DNA of 64,000 nt, taken from positions 1-64,000 of the forward strand of contig JASANE010005230.1 of assembly GCA_030248225.1 (NCBI GenBank), given 5' to 3'. The DNA is from Trileptium ribeirensis (Eukaryota; Nematoda; Enoplea; Enoplida; Thoracostomopsidae). The notes under the pieces are model-generated. The model ran no database searches. It was not told the origin of the DNA and was given only the letters and a program-made list of their open reading frames with translations. Positions within the stretch are counted from its first letter, which is position 1, and each line of letters starts with the position of its first letter. Position numbers and translations under genes: made by a program. This document shows, one piece after another, positions 28,060 to 39,246 of this stretch.

Positions 28060-28250
28060 AACCGGATACAGAGCACTGCCAAACCACAGTAACGCAGTTG
28101 TGAAATATTTTTTATTTGTTTTAATACGTTCCATTCTATATTTTGTCTAGTGAAAATTGTTTTAAACTCGGTTGCAGAATACTGTTAAATCGCAGTACCG
28201 TAGAAAAATTGTTTTGTTTTTTCATACGTTCAATTCAACATTGTCTTAAA
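28060..28250. repeat. Diverged tandem duplication of about 107 bp
   Basis: Two successive segments share an AGxGCACTGCCAAA/AGAATACTGTTAAA start, a CGCAGT word, a T-rich stretch and a TACGTTC(C/A)ATTC end. They are clearly related but diverged. The repeat lies just upstream of the cassette exon at 28373. Confidence 0.5.
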
Positions 28251-28372
28251 AATTAAATGTATCCAATTGCCATACAATCAAATTTCTAGTTAGTTAACTT
28301 GAAAAATTACTTAAAGCAACAGCTTATATAACGTACATATCTAACAAACGTTGTAGCTGTCCGGTAACACAG

Positions 28373-28519
28373 GGTATACGATGTTACCGTTGTTCAGTTG
28401 TAACATGGGTAGCGCTGGAGCGTATCGGTGTAGAACTAAAAGTACTGGCAGTGATGACGATTATGTCGATAGAGCTGCGTATCAAAATAAAGCTCATAAT
28501 AACAAACGGAAGGCTTATA
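28373..28519 (+). CDS. APBB-like: Candidate cassette exon of the APBB-like gene
   Basis: A 147-nt open segment between an acceptor-like GTAACACAG and a strong donor GTAAGTTG. Both ends are phase 1, so it is symmetric. It continues the frame of the PTB1-linker exon before it and the PTB2 exon after it, and skipping it keeps the frame. It encodes MLPLFSCNMGSAGAYRCRTK, then an acidic patch (SDDDYVD) and a Lys/Asn-rich end. That resembles the poorly conserved linker between PTB1 and PTB2. It has two in-frame ATGs; the second (28414) has a strong context (A at -3, G at +4), so it could instead start a PTB2-only isoform. I see no homologue of its residues. Support is phase, splice sites and position. 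Confidence 0.6.
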
Positions 28520-29999
28520 GTAAGTTGTTGTAAGACATTTTGACACTCAATTTGCTAAAGCAATAATCTGCATTAAGCTTGACACAACTGGTTTCTTCGC
28601 TACATCAAAATACTACCCGGGAGCCGAGCATCTCCAATTTGAGGAAACCAGAAATGCCTGGGGACAACTTAACGCGCGAACACTTTAAACTAACTGGAAG
28701 TTTACATGCCATGTGTGGCATATTTTTACATCATTTTGTACAGCAGCAATGTTATGGACATTAGCATTTGAGCTATATATAAACCGACACATTTGTGGTG
28801 TCTAATCCTGATCTACGATATTAACTATGTTTGGCAGTTCAAATACTTTAATGAAATCCCTTCAAATTATTACTGTCCGGTGAAACAGCCGAAATTTTGT
28901 AGAGCTTTATCTCGCCAGAGATACAGATTGGGTGTATTTTCTCAGCACAATTTCTGTGGGAGACGTTTCCAGAAATTGACACGTAAAAACGTCAAATACT
29001 TCGCATCTTAGGCGCACAGGTGTGTTGGATCTAGTCGCGACGTATCCACCGCACCGCAAATTTCTGCCTAGGTCCCTTTTGAGTTCGAAAATCCTGGAGG
29101 CAACCTCCACCATGGATAGGCCAGCACAAAACTTGTACTGTATGGCTGGACACGCAAACAATAACTGGTTTACGCGATAGTCAATGGGCCGGTACAACAA
29201 TATGAGGGTCGTAGAAAAGTATGTCTCTATCGCTCATTATAATAGCAATAGCATAACATTTGATATTGCTATACGCCAGAAGTATTAACCAAACTTAAGC
29301 GGAACAGCCAGCCTCTCTGCGAGCATCTTTCACTATGTATATATAGTATTTGTTTTCAGGCTTACTCTTAATCTTACTTCAATGTCAGTGGGGTTCTCTG
29401 ACATGTGATGTATAAGAGCCTATTTCATGACGTGAGGCACAGATTTATGTGCAATTAGTCACATCAGAGTTTTAAATCGTGTATTTTCTTCCATACAGTT
29501 GCTGAAACTATTAGAACCATATAATCAAGCTACAGAATACTGTTGAATTGGTATAATTCAACTAATACCTGATACAATGATGAATCTACAACTAGTGAAG
29601 CTCGCTTGCGAGCCAGAGTTCGAGTGGTGAGAACAATCCCCCGAAGTCTGTTCTAGAAAGCACACACAAACAAAGCCTACACACAGTACGCAGGTGCAGC
29701 ATTATATAAACCGTGAGTGATGAGTCATAGTTACGCCCGCCTCTTTTCATAGCCAACGTATGCAGTAGACAAAACATCATACAAAGAGTACAAAAACAAT
29801 GAACTAACAATTTAATAATTCAATAAAACCCTAAATTGACTGTGAAAAGAACATTAAAGAATTCAAACCGATACTTGAGAAAAATCTCATTTTTCATACC
29901 AAGTATGAAGTAGAAGTGTGAAAAATATTTGCCACACAATATTTTTGACACTCGCAATCAGCTTGATGGAGCAGAAAACCCGATATCCGACACCTAAAC

Positions 30000-30440
30000 C
30001 AACAATAAGCACACATTTAGGTACATTTCCCACGACTTTTCACCAAATATGAAATTTGGCGCCAACTATAAGCTTATAGACTCCACCAGATTGGGAAGTA
30101 GTTGAAAAACTTGTTATATATCATTGGAAAGCCCTGGTAAAGCTACATGGAATAGGCCCATTAGTTTGCGGATAACTCGTTTACATATTGAGAAAAGTCG
30201 CAAAAACTGGAGCGGGTAGCCGAAAAATGAGATAAAACACCGTCATTTTGTCCCATAACTTTTCCCACGGGAAATAATTCAAAAATCTGGCTCCGTCACT
30301 ACACCTAAATCGACCATTGCGGTTCGAATGAGCTATATTGCATTAAAACCCGCCCAACCGTTATCGAGATCCAGATGCGACAGACACACACACAGACATG
30401 ACCTCCTCAACCCCCCTCCAGAGCCAAAATTGAAAATTCT
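30000..30440. repeat. Dispersed repeat with CACACACACAGACA segment
   Basis: Contains a GCGACAGACACACACACAGA segment preceded by TTATCGAGATCC, and phrases such as GGATAACTCGTTTAC. This pattern looks like a widespread invertebrate interspersed repeat. No coding frame. Boundaries are approximate. Confidence 0.4.
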
Positions 30441-30724
30441 CGTTCCACTTGCTCGTTTCGCCCTCTCATTCCACTCGAATCCAAACAATTGTCTGCTTAA
30501 TGTATGAATGAATTATCTGAATCTGGACCACATATATTTTTCATTGTAGATCTAAGAACGAACAACTTTTTTTGCTAAATCAAGTGTATTTTATTTGTTT
30601 TCATTACGTTGGTCGCAATATTTTAGGCAGCCCAGCGATAAATATTCTGACGATAAAATATTAAGGCGATGCACTTTGAATATGTACATGACAGGTTTTA
30701 ATGCTTATGCGGCAATTTAAACCA

Positions 30725-30960
30725 GTATTCTTGGGTAAGAGTAAAACCCGGCCCCCGACCGGGCCCCAGCCCCAGGGGGTAAAAGCTAATAGCCCCGGAC
30801 CCGGCACAGGGTAAAAGCCGGCCCTGGATCCGGCCACGGGTAAAAAACGACCCCGGACACGGCCAAGGGTAAAGCCGGCCCCTGCCCCAAAGGTAAATAG
30901 AACCTGCCCCAACCGAGTGTGAAAGCCCGACCCTACCCGGGTTTTACCCCTACCCGTATT
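30725..30960. repeat. GC-rich minisatellite, about 24-38-bp units
   Basis: Around seven degenerate units, each a CCGGCCCC or CCCCGGAC-type block followed by a CCACGGGTAAAA-type end. The unit end GGGTAAA or GGTAAA recurs every 24-38 bp. It is very unlike the AT-rich surroundings. The minus-strand open frame across it (Gly/Arg/Val-rich) is a repeat artefact. Confidence 0.8.
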
Positions 30961-31721
30961 CTTTCATTCTCGGAAATATGCAGACTGTTGTTTGGGCTGT
31001 TTTACACCATTTTGACTATACCATCTCTCGTAACGGTGACGAAACGAGCGCTTGATTTATGTATTGCAGGGTTTTATTCTCACTAGGAAGTCAGTGTGTA
31101 GACATCACTCAAAAAACTAGCAGTGAATCATCAATTCGATGGCACGAATATCATCCCGTAATTTCTAACCACTTCAAGCTAGCCCACGGTGTAGGGCTTA
31201 GCATGTTGATACACTCACCGATTTTCCACGGACGAATCCTAGTGCCGCCAAAGTTTAGTTTGAGTGACATATAAATAATAGTCCGTGAGTTCAACGCTAT
31301 CTCCATTTATGACAGTATAGGTGGTGAATAACAAGCCCAAAAATGTCCGTTCGGCTCTTGGCCGCAGAGTTTGTGTAGTGACCACGCAAAAGTAATTACG
31401 AATAATGTCATTAATTTGCAACCGTTTCAAGTGAGGCCATAGATTAGGGGTTAGTACTCCACATGTGCTTGCAAAACCGGCTGCGTTCAAGTATGACCGT
31501 TTAGTTTGAGCGGCGTATGTCTAATAATCATGTCTAATAAACAAACTAAGATTAATTGAAAATAACCATTAAACGAACTATCATTTCTTCTCTTAACGCA
31601 ACTGCATACATGTGATGTAACTGCTGAATTTCCGTTCAATGCAACTAGTCATGCGAGTAATACCATAGAACAATAGTTATATACTAGGTCTATAATACTG
31701 TAATACTTTGTTTCGTTTTAG

Positions 31722-31808
31722 AACATTCATTTCCAACCCCAATGGAGGAGCCACGCAAAGTTATACGATGCCATTTTCTTGGTGTAACGCAAGTGCCAAA
31801 AGCTACCG
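31722..31808 (+). CDS. APBB-like: APBB/Fe65-like exon: start of PTB2
   Basis: Follows the acceptor TTTCGTTTTAG and ends before GTAGGA. It needs two bases to complete its first codon and ends in phase 1, so it continues in frame from either the 9433 donor or the 28519 donor. It encodes HSFPTPMEEPRKV, then CHFLGVTQVPKATG. This matches the first strand of Fe65 PTB2 (APBB2: FPTPK, then QYLGMLPV and KPVG). PTB2 is the domain that binds the NPxY-containing tail of APP-family proteins. Confidence 0.9.
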
Positions 31809-32380
31809 GTAGGATATATTATGATTTATTAAATATGCAATCATCGCTTCAAATATTGATGAAAATTATTCGTCATTAAAGCTATTTGATTAGGTCTTGG
31901 TAACCGTATTTGGAAGCTATAGTAGTAAATAAATAAATAAATAAATTAGTTATTTTTTGTTAGAACCACCTGAACTAACAGAGTTTTCTAAATGAGTATA
32001 TTATGTCGTAAAAGTTATAATGTATTGCGAACATTTAACACAAAAGTTCATTAGAACCTGAACGTAGAAATTTGAAAACAAACTAAAATTTTTTCTTGTT
32101 ACTAAGCTTATTGTCTAATACTTCTTTAGTATATTTGACCTTGAAGACCGAATACTAGTTTTAACAGTTGACATAAAATATTGAACTGGACCACCAGCAA
32201 AATTCCAGCTTTTGGAGAGATCATGTTGAAATATAAAAAAATAAGTTTAAGACTGATTTGAATCTTGACGTCAGATGAACGATTTTCGTACCGTTTCATT
32301 CACATAATTGCTGTATGTGTCACAAATTGCATAAATTTTTATTACTTCTAATAAAGAAATATATCCCATATATATTTAAG
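31809..32380 (+). other. Intron with an AAAT microsatellite
   Basis: A 572-bp AT-rich intron. At 31926-31948 it holds a perfect run of AAAT repeats. Nothing else seen. Confidence 0.8.
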
Positions 32381-32561
32381 GTATGGATGTGTTGAACGAG
32401 GCAATGGACCGTCTGATTAGTCAAGTTCGGCCGGATCGATGGATTTTGGCCGATGTGAGTATTGCACCGTCCACAATAACAGTTCAAGAACTTGGAGGAA
32501 ATGTTATTGCCGAATGCCGGATTCGATATTTATCTTTTCTCGGGATTGGAAGTGATGTGAA
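32381..32561 (+). CDS. APBB-like: APBB/Fe65-like exon: PTB2 core
   Basis: Acceptor ATATATTTAAG, donor GTATGT, entry phase 1 and exit phase 2. It encodes GMDVLNEAMDRLISQ, then DVSIAPSTITVQE and AECRIRYLSFLGIGSDV. The matches to vertebrate Fe65 PTB2 are direct (GMDILNSAIENLM; ECRVRFLSFMGVGKDV). This covers the first helix and the central beta strands. The ATG near its start is an internal Met, not a translation start. Together with the flanking exons it gives a complete PTB2. Confidence 0.93.
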
Positions 32562-32998
32562 GTATGTTTATTTACGATATTTCGCCTCGGCTTAAAAACT
32601 ATTTTTCCGGCTCAGTGTAACTCATGCCACACTGCTAGTAACAAGGCCTGTAGATATTTGCTTATTTTTGCTTGATGCATGACATCTTGTTCTTGCCACG
32701 CAAAATTATAGCTTTAGGGATTAAGGGTTTACGCTATTTTAGAATATGCCGTATTTTCGCTTGATTTTCGCTATATATTGCATCGAATCATTAATAGTAG
32801 CTGGATATCGCATGATGGGACTCTTTGAATAATAAATTTTGGAAAACATCCCTACATCTAGGAGCCTTTTTGGTGGCTGAGTATCGCATTAAATTAGCTT
32901 TGGATGCATTATTATGAACAAATTGAGCATAAGGGAGCTGAATTTCATGTTAAATTTACAGCTAGACTTTCAGTTATGTTTTGAAGAGAAAGGTGTTA

Positions 32999-33507
32999 TG
33001 CGGCGTTCACGTTATAATGTCCCCGCTGTTTGGAACTTTTGACCCCTTGTAGTCGCGACCCTACCGTATAGACAGTCAGGGTGACACCCATACTGTAAAT
33101 CAAATGCCGAGGGTGTACGACACACCCTTAGCTACTAAATTTTTTCTAGACAGTGTCGTACACACCCTTAGCTACCAATTTGGCGCGAATTAACTATAAC
33201 GGACACCGTCTGTAGCGAATGCGGTTTATTAGTCAACTGTCCTGTGGAGTTTTTCCTAAATTCTCGATATTTGTATCTAGCCCATATGAACATTGCTCAA
33301 ATAATTCCGAACAGTGTCAATAAAACTGCCACACGACACGGTGTGCCTGATACTGTCGGCAAGTGGTAATACGCGTAACTAGCTACCGTTGAAAAAATTA
33401 TTAAAAACATGGGGGTGTCTAAGACACCCTGTTGTCAACAGTGTGTCTGACACTGTGTGGGGTACATAGGTTCCAAACGTTGGGTACATTATAACGTGAA
33501 CGCCGCA
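32999..33507. mobile_element. PIF/Harbinger-like MITE, copy 2
   Basis: The ends TGCGGCGTTCACGTTATAAT are exact inverted copies over more than 20 bp. TTA stands outside both ends (32996-32998 and 33508-33510). The subterminal GTTTGGAAC and GTTCCAAAC words and the interior ACACCCT/AGGGTGT motifs match the element at 14208-14527, but this copy is longer (509 versus 320 bp) with better preserved ends. It has no transposase frame. It sits inside an intron, in a position compatible with normal splicing. Confidence 0.87.
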
Positions 33508-34535
33508 TTACAACAGGTTGTATTAGCGGTTTATACCCATCCCAAGATTCTAGGCTTGAACTAAGAGGACCGTATGATCGCATTCTAAGAAAATTGTTGT
33601 TGTGTTAAAGTTTTTCATAAGTGTTATGTTAAACCTATGTTAACGCACGCCTTGATACGGTATTCTAAAATTTTCGTTTATAGGCTTATATGTACTTGGT
33701 AGGATTCAGGTTTCTAACGTGTATTTTTTATATTTAACGCGATATATTTGCAATTACAGAAGTTCTATGTTTAGTTTGTCATTATTATATGACGACCTGA
33801 CAAAAGCACATATACGTACTTGCAACGAACCTCTGAGCAGTACAACAACCGTTTCACTCTAGTGTACGATTGTAGCGATTTAGAAACATCGTGTATATGT
33901 TCATATTTCCCTTGGGACCGAGTTGCGGGCAGATGAGCTACGTATGTCTACCTCGCCGCCCAGCGCCGTTTCTAGCCTGAAGTACCTGTTGCCAGAAATA
34001 TATTTTCCTGGACCCTGTGGGGCATGTACACTTACCCTTTTCAGAGTCATTGCGTTTCAAAAGTCTATGTCAGCATAAAGGCGGGACTTATTCCCGGATA
34101 ATAGTTAGCTGGTCAAAAAAGTTTTTTCTATAACTTACCGGATGAGTAAGTTAATTTTCGTAAAATTTCGTAGAATGTTTGGTTACAAGTAATGGTTCAG
34201 ACTAATTTTGCGATATTTTAGCCAAAATCTTACAAAACGACGCCTATTGCCATAAGGCTACAGAGTTTTCCAACTGACATTCTAAATTAATAACATTTCA
34301 TTGAGGCGTTTGATCATGAAATAGAGCTGAGAATTTTTGCTTTAGCCACTGCTTAAGTCCTTATTTAACGAAAAATTTTGAACTGAAGGAATTTTTTATA
34401 CTTATGTTCTCATAACCTTATTACTTTTATTATTAAACTATTATATTTACTATAGCTCCCATTTTCTAAGTTTTTTAATTTTTTCAAACATGGTGTTATT
34501 AATGATACATCATACTAAGCGCCATGAGTGGCGAG

Positions 34536-35112
34536 ATCCCAACTACCGTATAGACTCCTAGAAAATATTTAATCAATTTTATAACGAAAACTGTCTAAAG
34601 CTGTAGTGCCTCGAAAGGATTGGAATCAAAACGCGGACCAACAAATTTTAATTCCCAAGAGCTGGAATCGAGTACTTGATGACATTCTAAGTATTTGAAA
34701 TTTACGCCTGAAGAGATGGATCGTTCGGTCTCAGCTTGGCATAAAGTGATAAAGAAGCAAAATTTTATACCTATAAACTATGTATCAATATACATAAAAA
34801 CGTGTGAATCTATAAAGGATTGACAGGCGTTGAAATGAAAATTAGCAAATTTACAACTTTTGTAACGTAAAACTTTGAAAATATGGATTTTCAGCGACAA
34901 TAACTCAAGATGTGAAGCCAGAAATCTAAGCCTCAAAACTAATCTAATCCAGTTCGCGTCAAGACAAACATTTTGAGCACTCACCGACATCGGTCCGACC
35001 AGCCATTGTTGAGCTATGCGTGCCACCAAATTTAAATATTGCAAGGCTCAACTACCAAGACGGTAGCTGGTAATTATATAATACAGGGCATACTACCAAC
35101 GGTAGTTGGGAA
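34536..35112. mobile_element. Inverted-repeat element with CCCAACTACCGT ends
   Basis: The left end TCCCAACTACCGT and the right end ACGGTAGTTGGGA are inverted copies about 575 bp apart. Further CTACCAA and CGGTAG words lie just inside the right end. A related left end (TTCCCAACTACTGTTGG) occurs near 44548. No coding frame of note. Confidence 0.6.
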
Positions 35113-36189
35113 TAAGAGTTATAAAAATATACAAAGCTTCCTCGATATCACCGTTTTTTGTTTATGCATGTTGTGACCTAAAGGATAAAAGGTGAATGCG
35201 AATTACTAGCTGAACAACATGGCGTCATATCAAATTGTACACCGCGTTGTATGACAGTTACTCGGAAGTGATGCTTATAACTCTGCGTTTTAATCCTAGT
35301 CGAGTCTTACAAACAACCAATGAACTGTATATTTTAACAAAATTACAATTAAAACAATATTACAATAAAATGGTGGCAGTGTCACTTACCAAACTTGCAG
35401 TAATCTTGTTGCAACTGAGGCCTCAAGACAACAGCTTAAACTCATAAATAGCCAAATTTCTGGCAATGTCGGGGAACCGAAAATGTTAACAAAAATCTAG
35501 CGTTAGCTCAATTTTTGAAATGTTCGGGGTTAGCTCTGAATTTCCAGAGTCCACACCGAAAAATGAATCCAATTTTAAATCCCACTTCACACTTAAAATT
35601 CACACGGCAATGCAAATTCACCTCACCCAACAGGAAATTCAAGAATAAATGCAAAAAAAGGTAATGTTGGACACATTTTAACCAAAAGATAAAAGTTACA
35701 GCCTATATTAAAAACTGTAACAACTACACTGCTTTCGCAATCCCTAGAACCAAGTTTTAATATTACGTTGCCATGTACCACACCTAAAATTTGGCACTTA
35801 ACGCGCTAAGCACATGACAATTACATATACAAATCACGTGTATTCACACATTTTAACCAAATTAATTTTGACCTGAACAAAAATAACATCGTAATAAGAA
35901 TAATAAGGACGTAATATGATGTAATGTAAGCAGAAAAGAAATATACCGCAACCAAATACTGTTTTGCATGAAACATGCTGAAACTATATGGTTACGGGTC
36001 TTGACAAAGGTTTAGGTAACATTGAAGGTGTTGCATTTGTCATTTTCCTTTTATGATTAGAAACGCTAAATTAGCTTGAAAATAACGCAATTACACAATT
36101 TCACGATGTTGCAAAATTCATATTTTGTTATTTTCAGTGTATTTATAGCCGAACATAATAATTTGTGTTTTTGTTTAATTTTGTTTCAG

Positions 36190-36364
36190 ACATTGTGCCT
36201 TTATCATGCAGACAGCCCAAGATAACTATATGTGCTACGTGTTCAACGTGGAACCATCTGCTGGAGCAATGGCTAAAACAATTGAGGCTGCCTGTAAGCT
36301 TCGTTATCAAAAAGTACTCGATGCAAATTATTCCGATCGTCGATATTCGAACGGCAGCACAAAG
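36190..36364 (+). CDS. APBB-like: APBB/Fe65-like exon: end of PTB2
   Basis: Acceptor TTTTGTTTCAG, donor GTATAA; enters with one base and leaves in phase 0. It encodes HCAFIMQTAQDNYMCYVFNV, then EPSAGAMAKTIEAACKLRYQ and KVLDA. This aligns with the last strands and C-terminal helix of Fe65 PTB2 (FAFIM, CHVFWCEPNAG, EAVQAACMLRYQKCL). The helix packs over the peptide-binding groove in PTB domains. A polar tail (YSDRRYSNGSTK) follows. Shifted and minus-strand frames over this exon are shadows. Confidence 0.93.
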
Positions 36365-36559
36365 GTATAAAACTTTACCTATCCGCATCTCTACACTGAG
36401 TTTATTGTTCTTATATGTCCGTCTAACAATCTTCAAAGACCTTGTGATAAACATGCTGTAGCTAAATTCCTGTCTAATTCGCGATTATTTTGCACAATTA
36501 GACATATATATGCGTGTGTGTATGTGTGCACATTTTGCCTTGACACAGTATGAAACGGT

Positions 36560-36790
36560 GTTCAAATTGTGTCCTATCCGAATTGTGTGTGTATTTTATA
36601 TAGAATGCGCACACTGCATCCGATTTGTTTCGAAATAGCATGCACAATTTTTTTCGACCCTAATCGGATGAAGTATTAAGAAAATAAACACTTACATATA
36701 CACGCATACGGTAGATTTAGAATTTAGTCATATCGGATCGGATCACATGCACATAATTCGGATCGGATCCGACGCAACGTAAACACGGCC
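36560..36790. repeat. Dispersed GGATCCGA-rich repeat, copy 2
   Basis: Contains ATCGGATCGGATCACATG and CGGATCGGATCCGACG around an AT-rich centre. It shares words and AT spacing with 23806-24002, and a further partial copy follows at about 36905-37100 (CGAGTCGGATCC). Confidence 0.5.
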
Positions 36791-36904
36791 TTATCATTAG
36801 CTGACACATATAACACTAATACAATGGTACATTAATATAAAACGGACGTAAGATTTGTTCATTGAAACGTTGAGTTTGCTTCATTTATATATTGATATGT
36901 TCAC

Positions 36905-37100
36905 AGTGAGTGCCGTCTAAATCTTCCGGATTATGTAACGATACGACTTCCAATTCGTTGTTACATCGCATCCGTCTTGTACGACCAAATCCTGCTCCTA
37001 CAATATACCGTATGTCCGTATATGTATTTTTTCACAACGCGTCATTCGAGTCGGATCCTATAAGTTTGCGCATGCTCTATCATATCTGATTGGATGGAAT
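36905..37100. repeat. Dispersed GGATCCGA-rich repeat, partial copy 3
   Basis: Words such as ATCTTCCGGATTATG, CGTATGTCCGTATATG and GAGTCGGATCC resemble the copies at 23806 and 36560, with more divergence. Boundaries are approximate. Confidence 0.35.
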
Positions 37101-38280
37101 GAACACTGTATATGAAATACCATGTGCAATTCTGAATATGCCCTGACTGTAGAACTCTTCTATATAACTTGTTGCTTATTACTTATTACCGATAGGCATT
37201 TTGCTGCAACGTTAGTTTTTGTGTTATAATATATATTTATTACAATTATTAGCGAAGTACTTTTGCAAACAATACTTTTCATGATAGGAAGTCTGTAAAA
37301 CCAAACTATGGCAAATGTGATAATGTTTGGTGGTATTTTTAACCAACCTTGAGTGGCCGTTTGTAATATGTGTGATCAAAAGTTTTTTTATTAATGGATA
37401 TGTTGTTTCTTACAGATGTTTGTACACTTTAACATTACAAATATATATGTGCACTTTAACAATTATTCCATTGACTTACAATGAAAATAAACCATTAATA
37501 AACTTCTTTAGATTTCACACATTTTAAGCTTCAGCTACCACTAGTTCTATGCGAACCTTAGATATTGCAGATATAGTCATCGCATGTCTTGTACAGTCAG
37601 TTGTATCAACATTTTACACTCCTTCATATATGCAGATGTTGCACAGTATTGCTCAAATTGATCCATTATTTCTGTAATCACAGACATGCAACTGTCGCAT
37701 GAACCGCATTTGTCACTTTTATTGCGTCTTTTAGGATTTAGCTAACACTAAATCATGAAATGGCGACGCTGATGGCTTATCAACCAGTCAATTTTGTGGT
37801 CTAAAATTTTACATGTAATCCAATATCAACTTGACAAACTGACACACTGTGGAATTAATTTGTATCGGTGCACGTCTCTTTCAATATATTATGCAGTGTT
37901 TCTATCTTCCTACTAAACTGTATTTCATTATTTTAACTCTTTTACAGGCTGCTGGTTAAGCATGGAATATATGCGTTTTAGTGTCGTCATTTTGGCGCCA
38001 GGTTAAAAGGTTTTTGAGCCGTCGAGGCCGTACTTAACAGAAGAAATTGTGCTAAGCGGACGCACTGCGCTACAGGGATTCAATTATATATCTAATTTTT
38101 ACATACAGCAACAAATTGATGATAAAAATGTTAACCAGCGAAACCATACGCGCTACTGTTTAGCACGACATTGATGTCTTTTAGCAACGTAGCAGTAAGA
38201 GAGGAAAATGTTGAAGCTGCAGGAAAGACTGTAAAATTTCCTACACTAAATAGTAAACTAACTGGATAGTATGCGTACAT

Positions 38281-38420
38281 GCCCGAGGTCCAAGGTACCA
38301 TGGAGGTAGTCGCCGCCAGAGATTCGGCCTCCGGTCTTAAAGTGGGGAGTCATCCGGTCAACGGTGCGGCACTTACAGGGGTAACTCGCTACTCTCTCTA
38401 GGAGCATGTATGGTCGTATG
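38281..38420. repeat. GC-rich dispersed element (SINE-like, tentative)
   Basis: A GC-rich block ending TAGGAGCATGTATGGTCG. It shares its end motif with 1-60 and 26265-26490, and general layout with 42690-42895. No pol III boxes confirmed. Confidence 0.35.
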
Positions 38421-38693
38421 TATTCATCATGGTTGGTAAACGGTAGCGAAAAGCCATCTTGTTATAAATGATTATGCTTTCTGTTTTGTCGCAGCGTAAC
38501 TAGGTACGAGGTACCCTAGGACATCCGACACAGTAAGCCAGTCCTTTTGTGACCAATGTGGCATAATCAATTACCCAATGATTAGGTGCAACGTATATTT
38601 AGTTTAAATACTTGTAGTTATATCTTCCACTCTAATGTGTTATCAGTCGCCAACTGTGAACAACTAAGGTAGACTAAATTTACAATATTGCAG

Positions 38694-38768
38694 GGTTGGA
38701 GCGACACAATCCGCGATGTGTTCGGAAGCTGGACGGGACGTCGTTCGCAACGAAATTCAAACTATTAA
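38694..38768 (+). CDS. APBB-like: APBB/Fe65-like terminal exon with stop
   Basis: Follows the acceptor ACAATATTGCAG in phase 0. It encodes GWSDTIRDVFGSWTGRRSQR and four more residues before TAA at 38766-38768. The pattern Gly-Trp, basic residue, Val-x-Ser/Gly-x-Trp/Leu-Gly-Ser matches the C-terminal tail of vertebrate APBB1 (VGWTVRRGVQSLWGSL). It therefore marks the true 3' end of the coding sequence. The C-terminal position and matching phase make an extra exon between 36364 and 38694 unnecessary. Confidence 0.85.
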   Translation, partial: GWSDTIRDVFGSWTGRRSQRNSNY

Positions 38769-39240
38769 TAATTAGAATATTTAACTACCGTATTTTGTTT
38801 TGAACTTTTTTTGCGTTTGCGTATTATTTACGTTTTGATATATTATGATTTGTTTTTACTTATCATGATGGGATTTAATGGACTCGATGTACGTGTAAGC
38901 ATTGCCTTTCATCAAAATTGCGTTGACTACAACTGTATTGGCTAATTTATTAATAGTTTCCTCATGTTTCGATATTCATATCGATCAGCCGCAGTTTTAT
39001 TGTACAGTGGAAGACAATAAGTTTTCAGCTTTTATATTCAAATTTAACAGCTTTGGCTAAGTTCAGCACTCATGATGTAATATTCACAAATGTGCAAGTT
39101 CTTGAATTCGCGCTCCAGTTATCAAATATATTTAGCAGAGGAATAATGTAGCTCATTGAAATATATATCCATGCCTACTGAATTTAAATTCGATATAGAA
39201 AGAGTGTATTGAGTATTTATCACAGGCAAACGCAGAGTGA

Positions 39241-39246
39241 AATAAA
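39241..39246 (+). terminator. Possible polyadenylation signal of the APBB-like gene
   Basis: AATAAA about 470 bases after the stop codon and the first canonical hexamer that I noted downstream. In AT-rich DNA such hexamers occur by chance. Confidence 0.3.

Larger units (their letters stand above)
9434..28372 (+). other. Very long intron of the APBB-like gene
   Basis: About 19 kb without a supported gene on either strand. The longer open frames here (for example 14595-14978, 15374-15658 and 22675-23118 on the minus strand) have no family signature and the same composition as the surrounding DNA. The interval holds several MITE-like elements and tandem repeats listed separately. A GC-richer island of unknown nature lies at about 11400-11700, and a transposon-like GC stretch at about 22360-22420 ends in GGCTACGTCCCT. 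Confidence 0.7.
28520..31721 (+). other. Intron of the APBB-like gene
   Basis: About 3.2 kb with no supported gene. It contains a dispersed repeat at 30000-30440 and a GC-rich minisatellite at 30725-30960. Confidence 0.7.
32562..36189 (+). other. Intron of the APBB-like gene
   Basis: About 3.6 kb with no supported gene. It holds two inverted-repeat elements (32999-33507 and 34536-35112). The rest is AT-rich and featureless. Confidence 0.75.
36365..38693 (+). other. Last intron of the APBB-like gene
   Basis: About 2.3 kb without a gene. It contains two GGATCCGA-type repeats and, near its 3' end, a GC-rich dispersed repeat at 38281-38420. Confidence 0.75.

Noticed and set aside
30661..30912. 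Gly/Arg/Val-rich open frame on the minus strand
   Set aside because: It is the translation of a GC-rich minisatellite.
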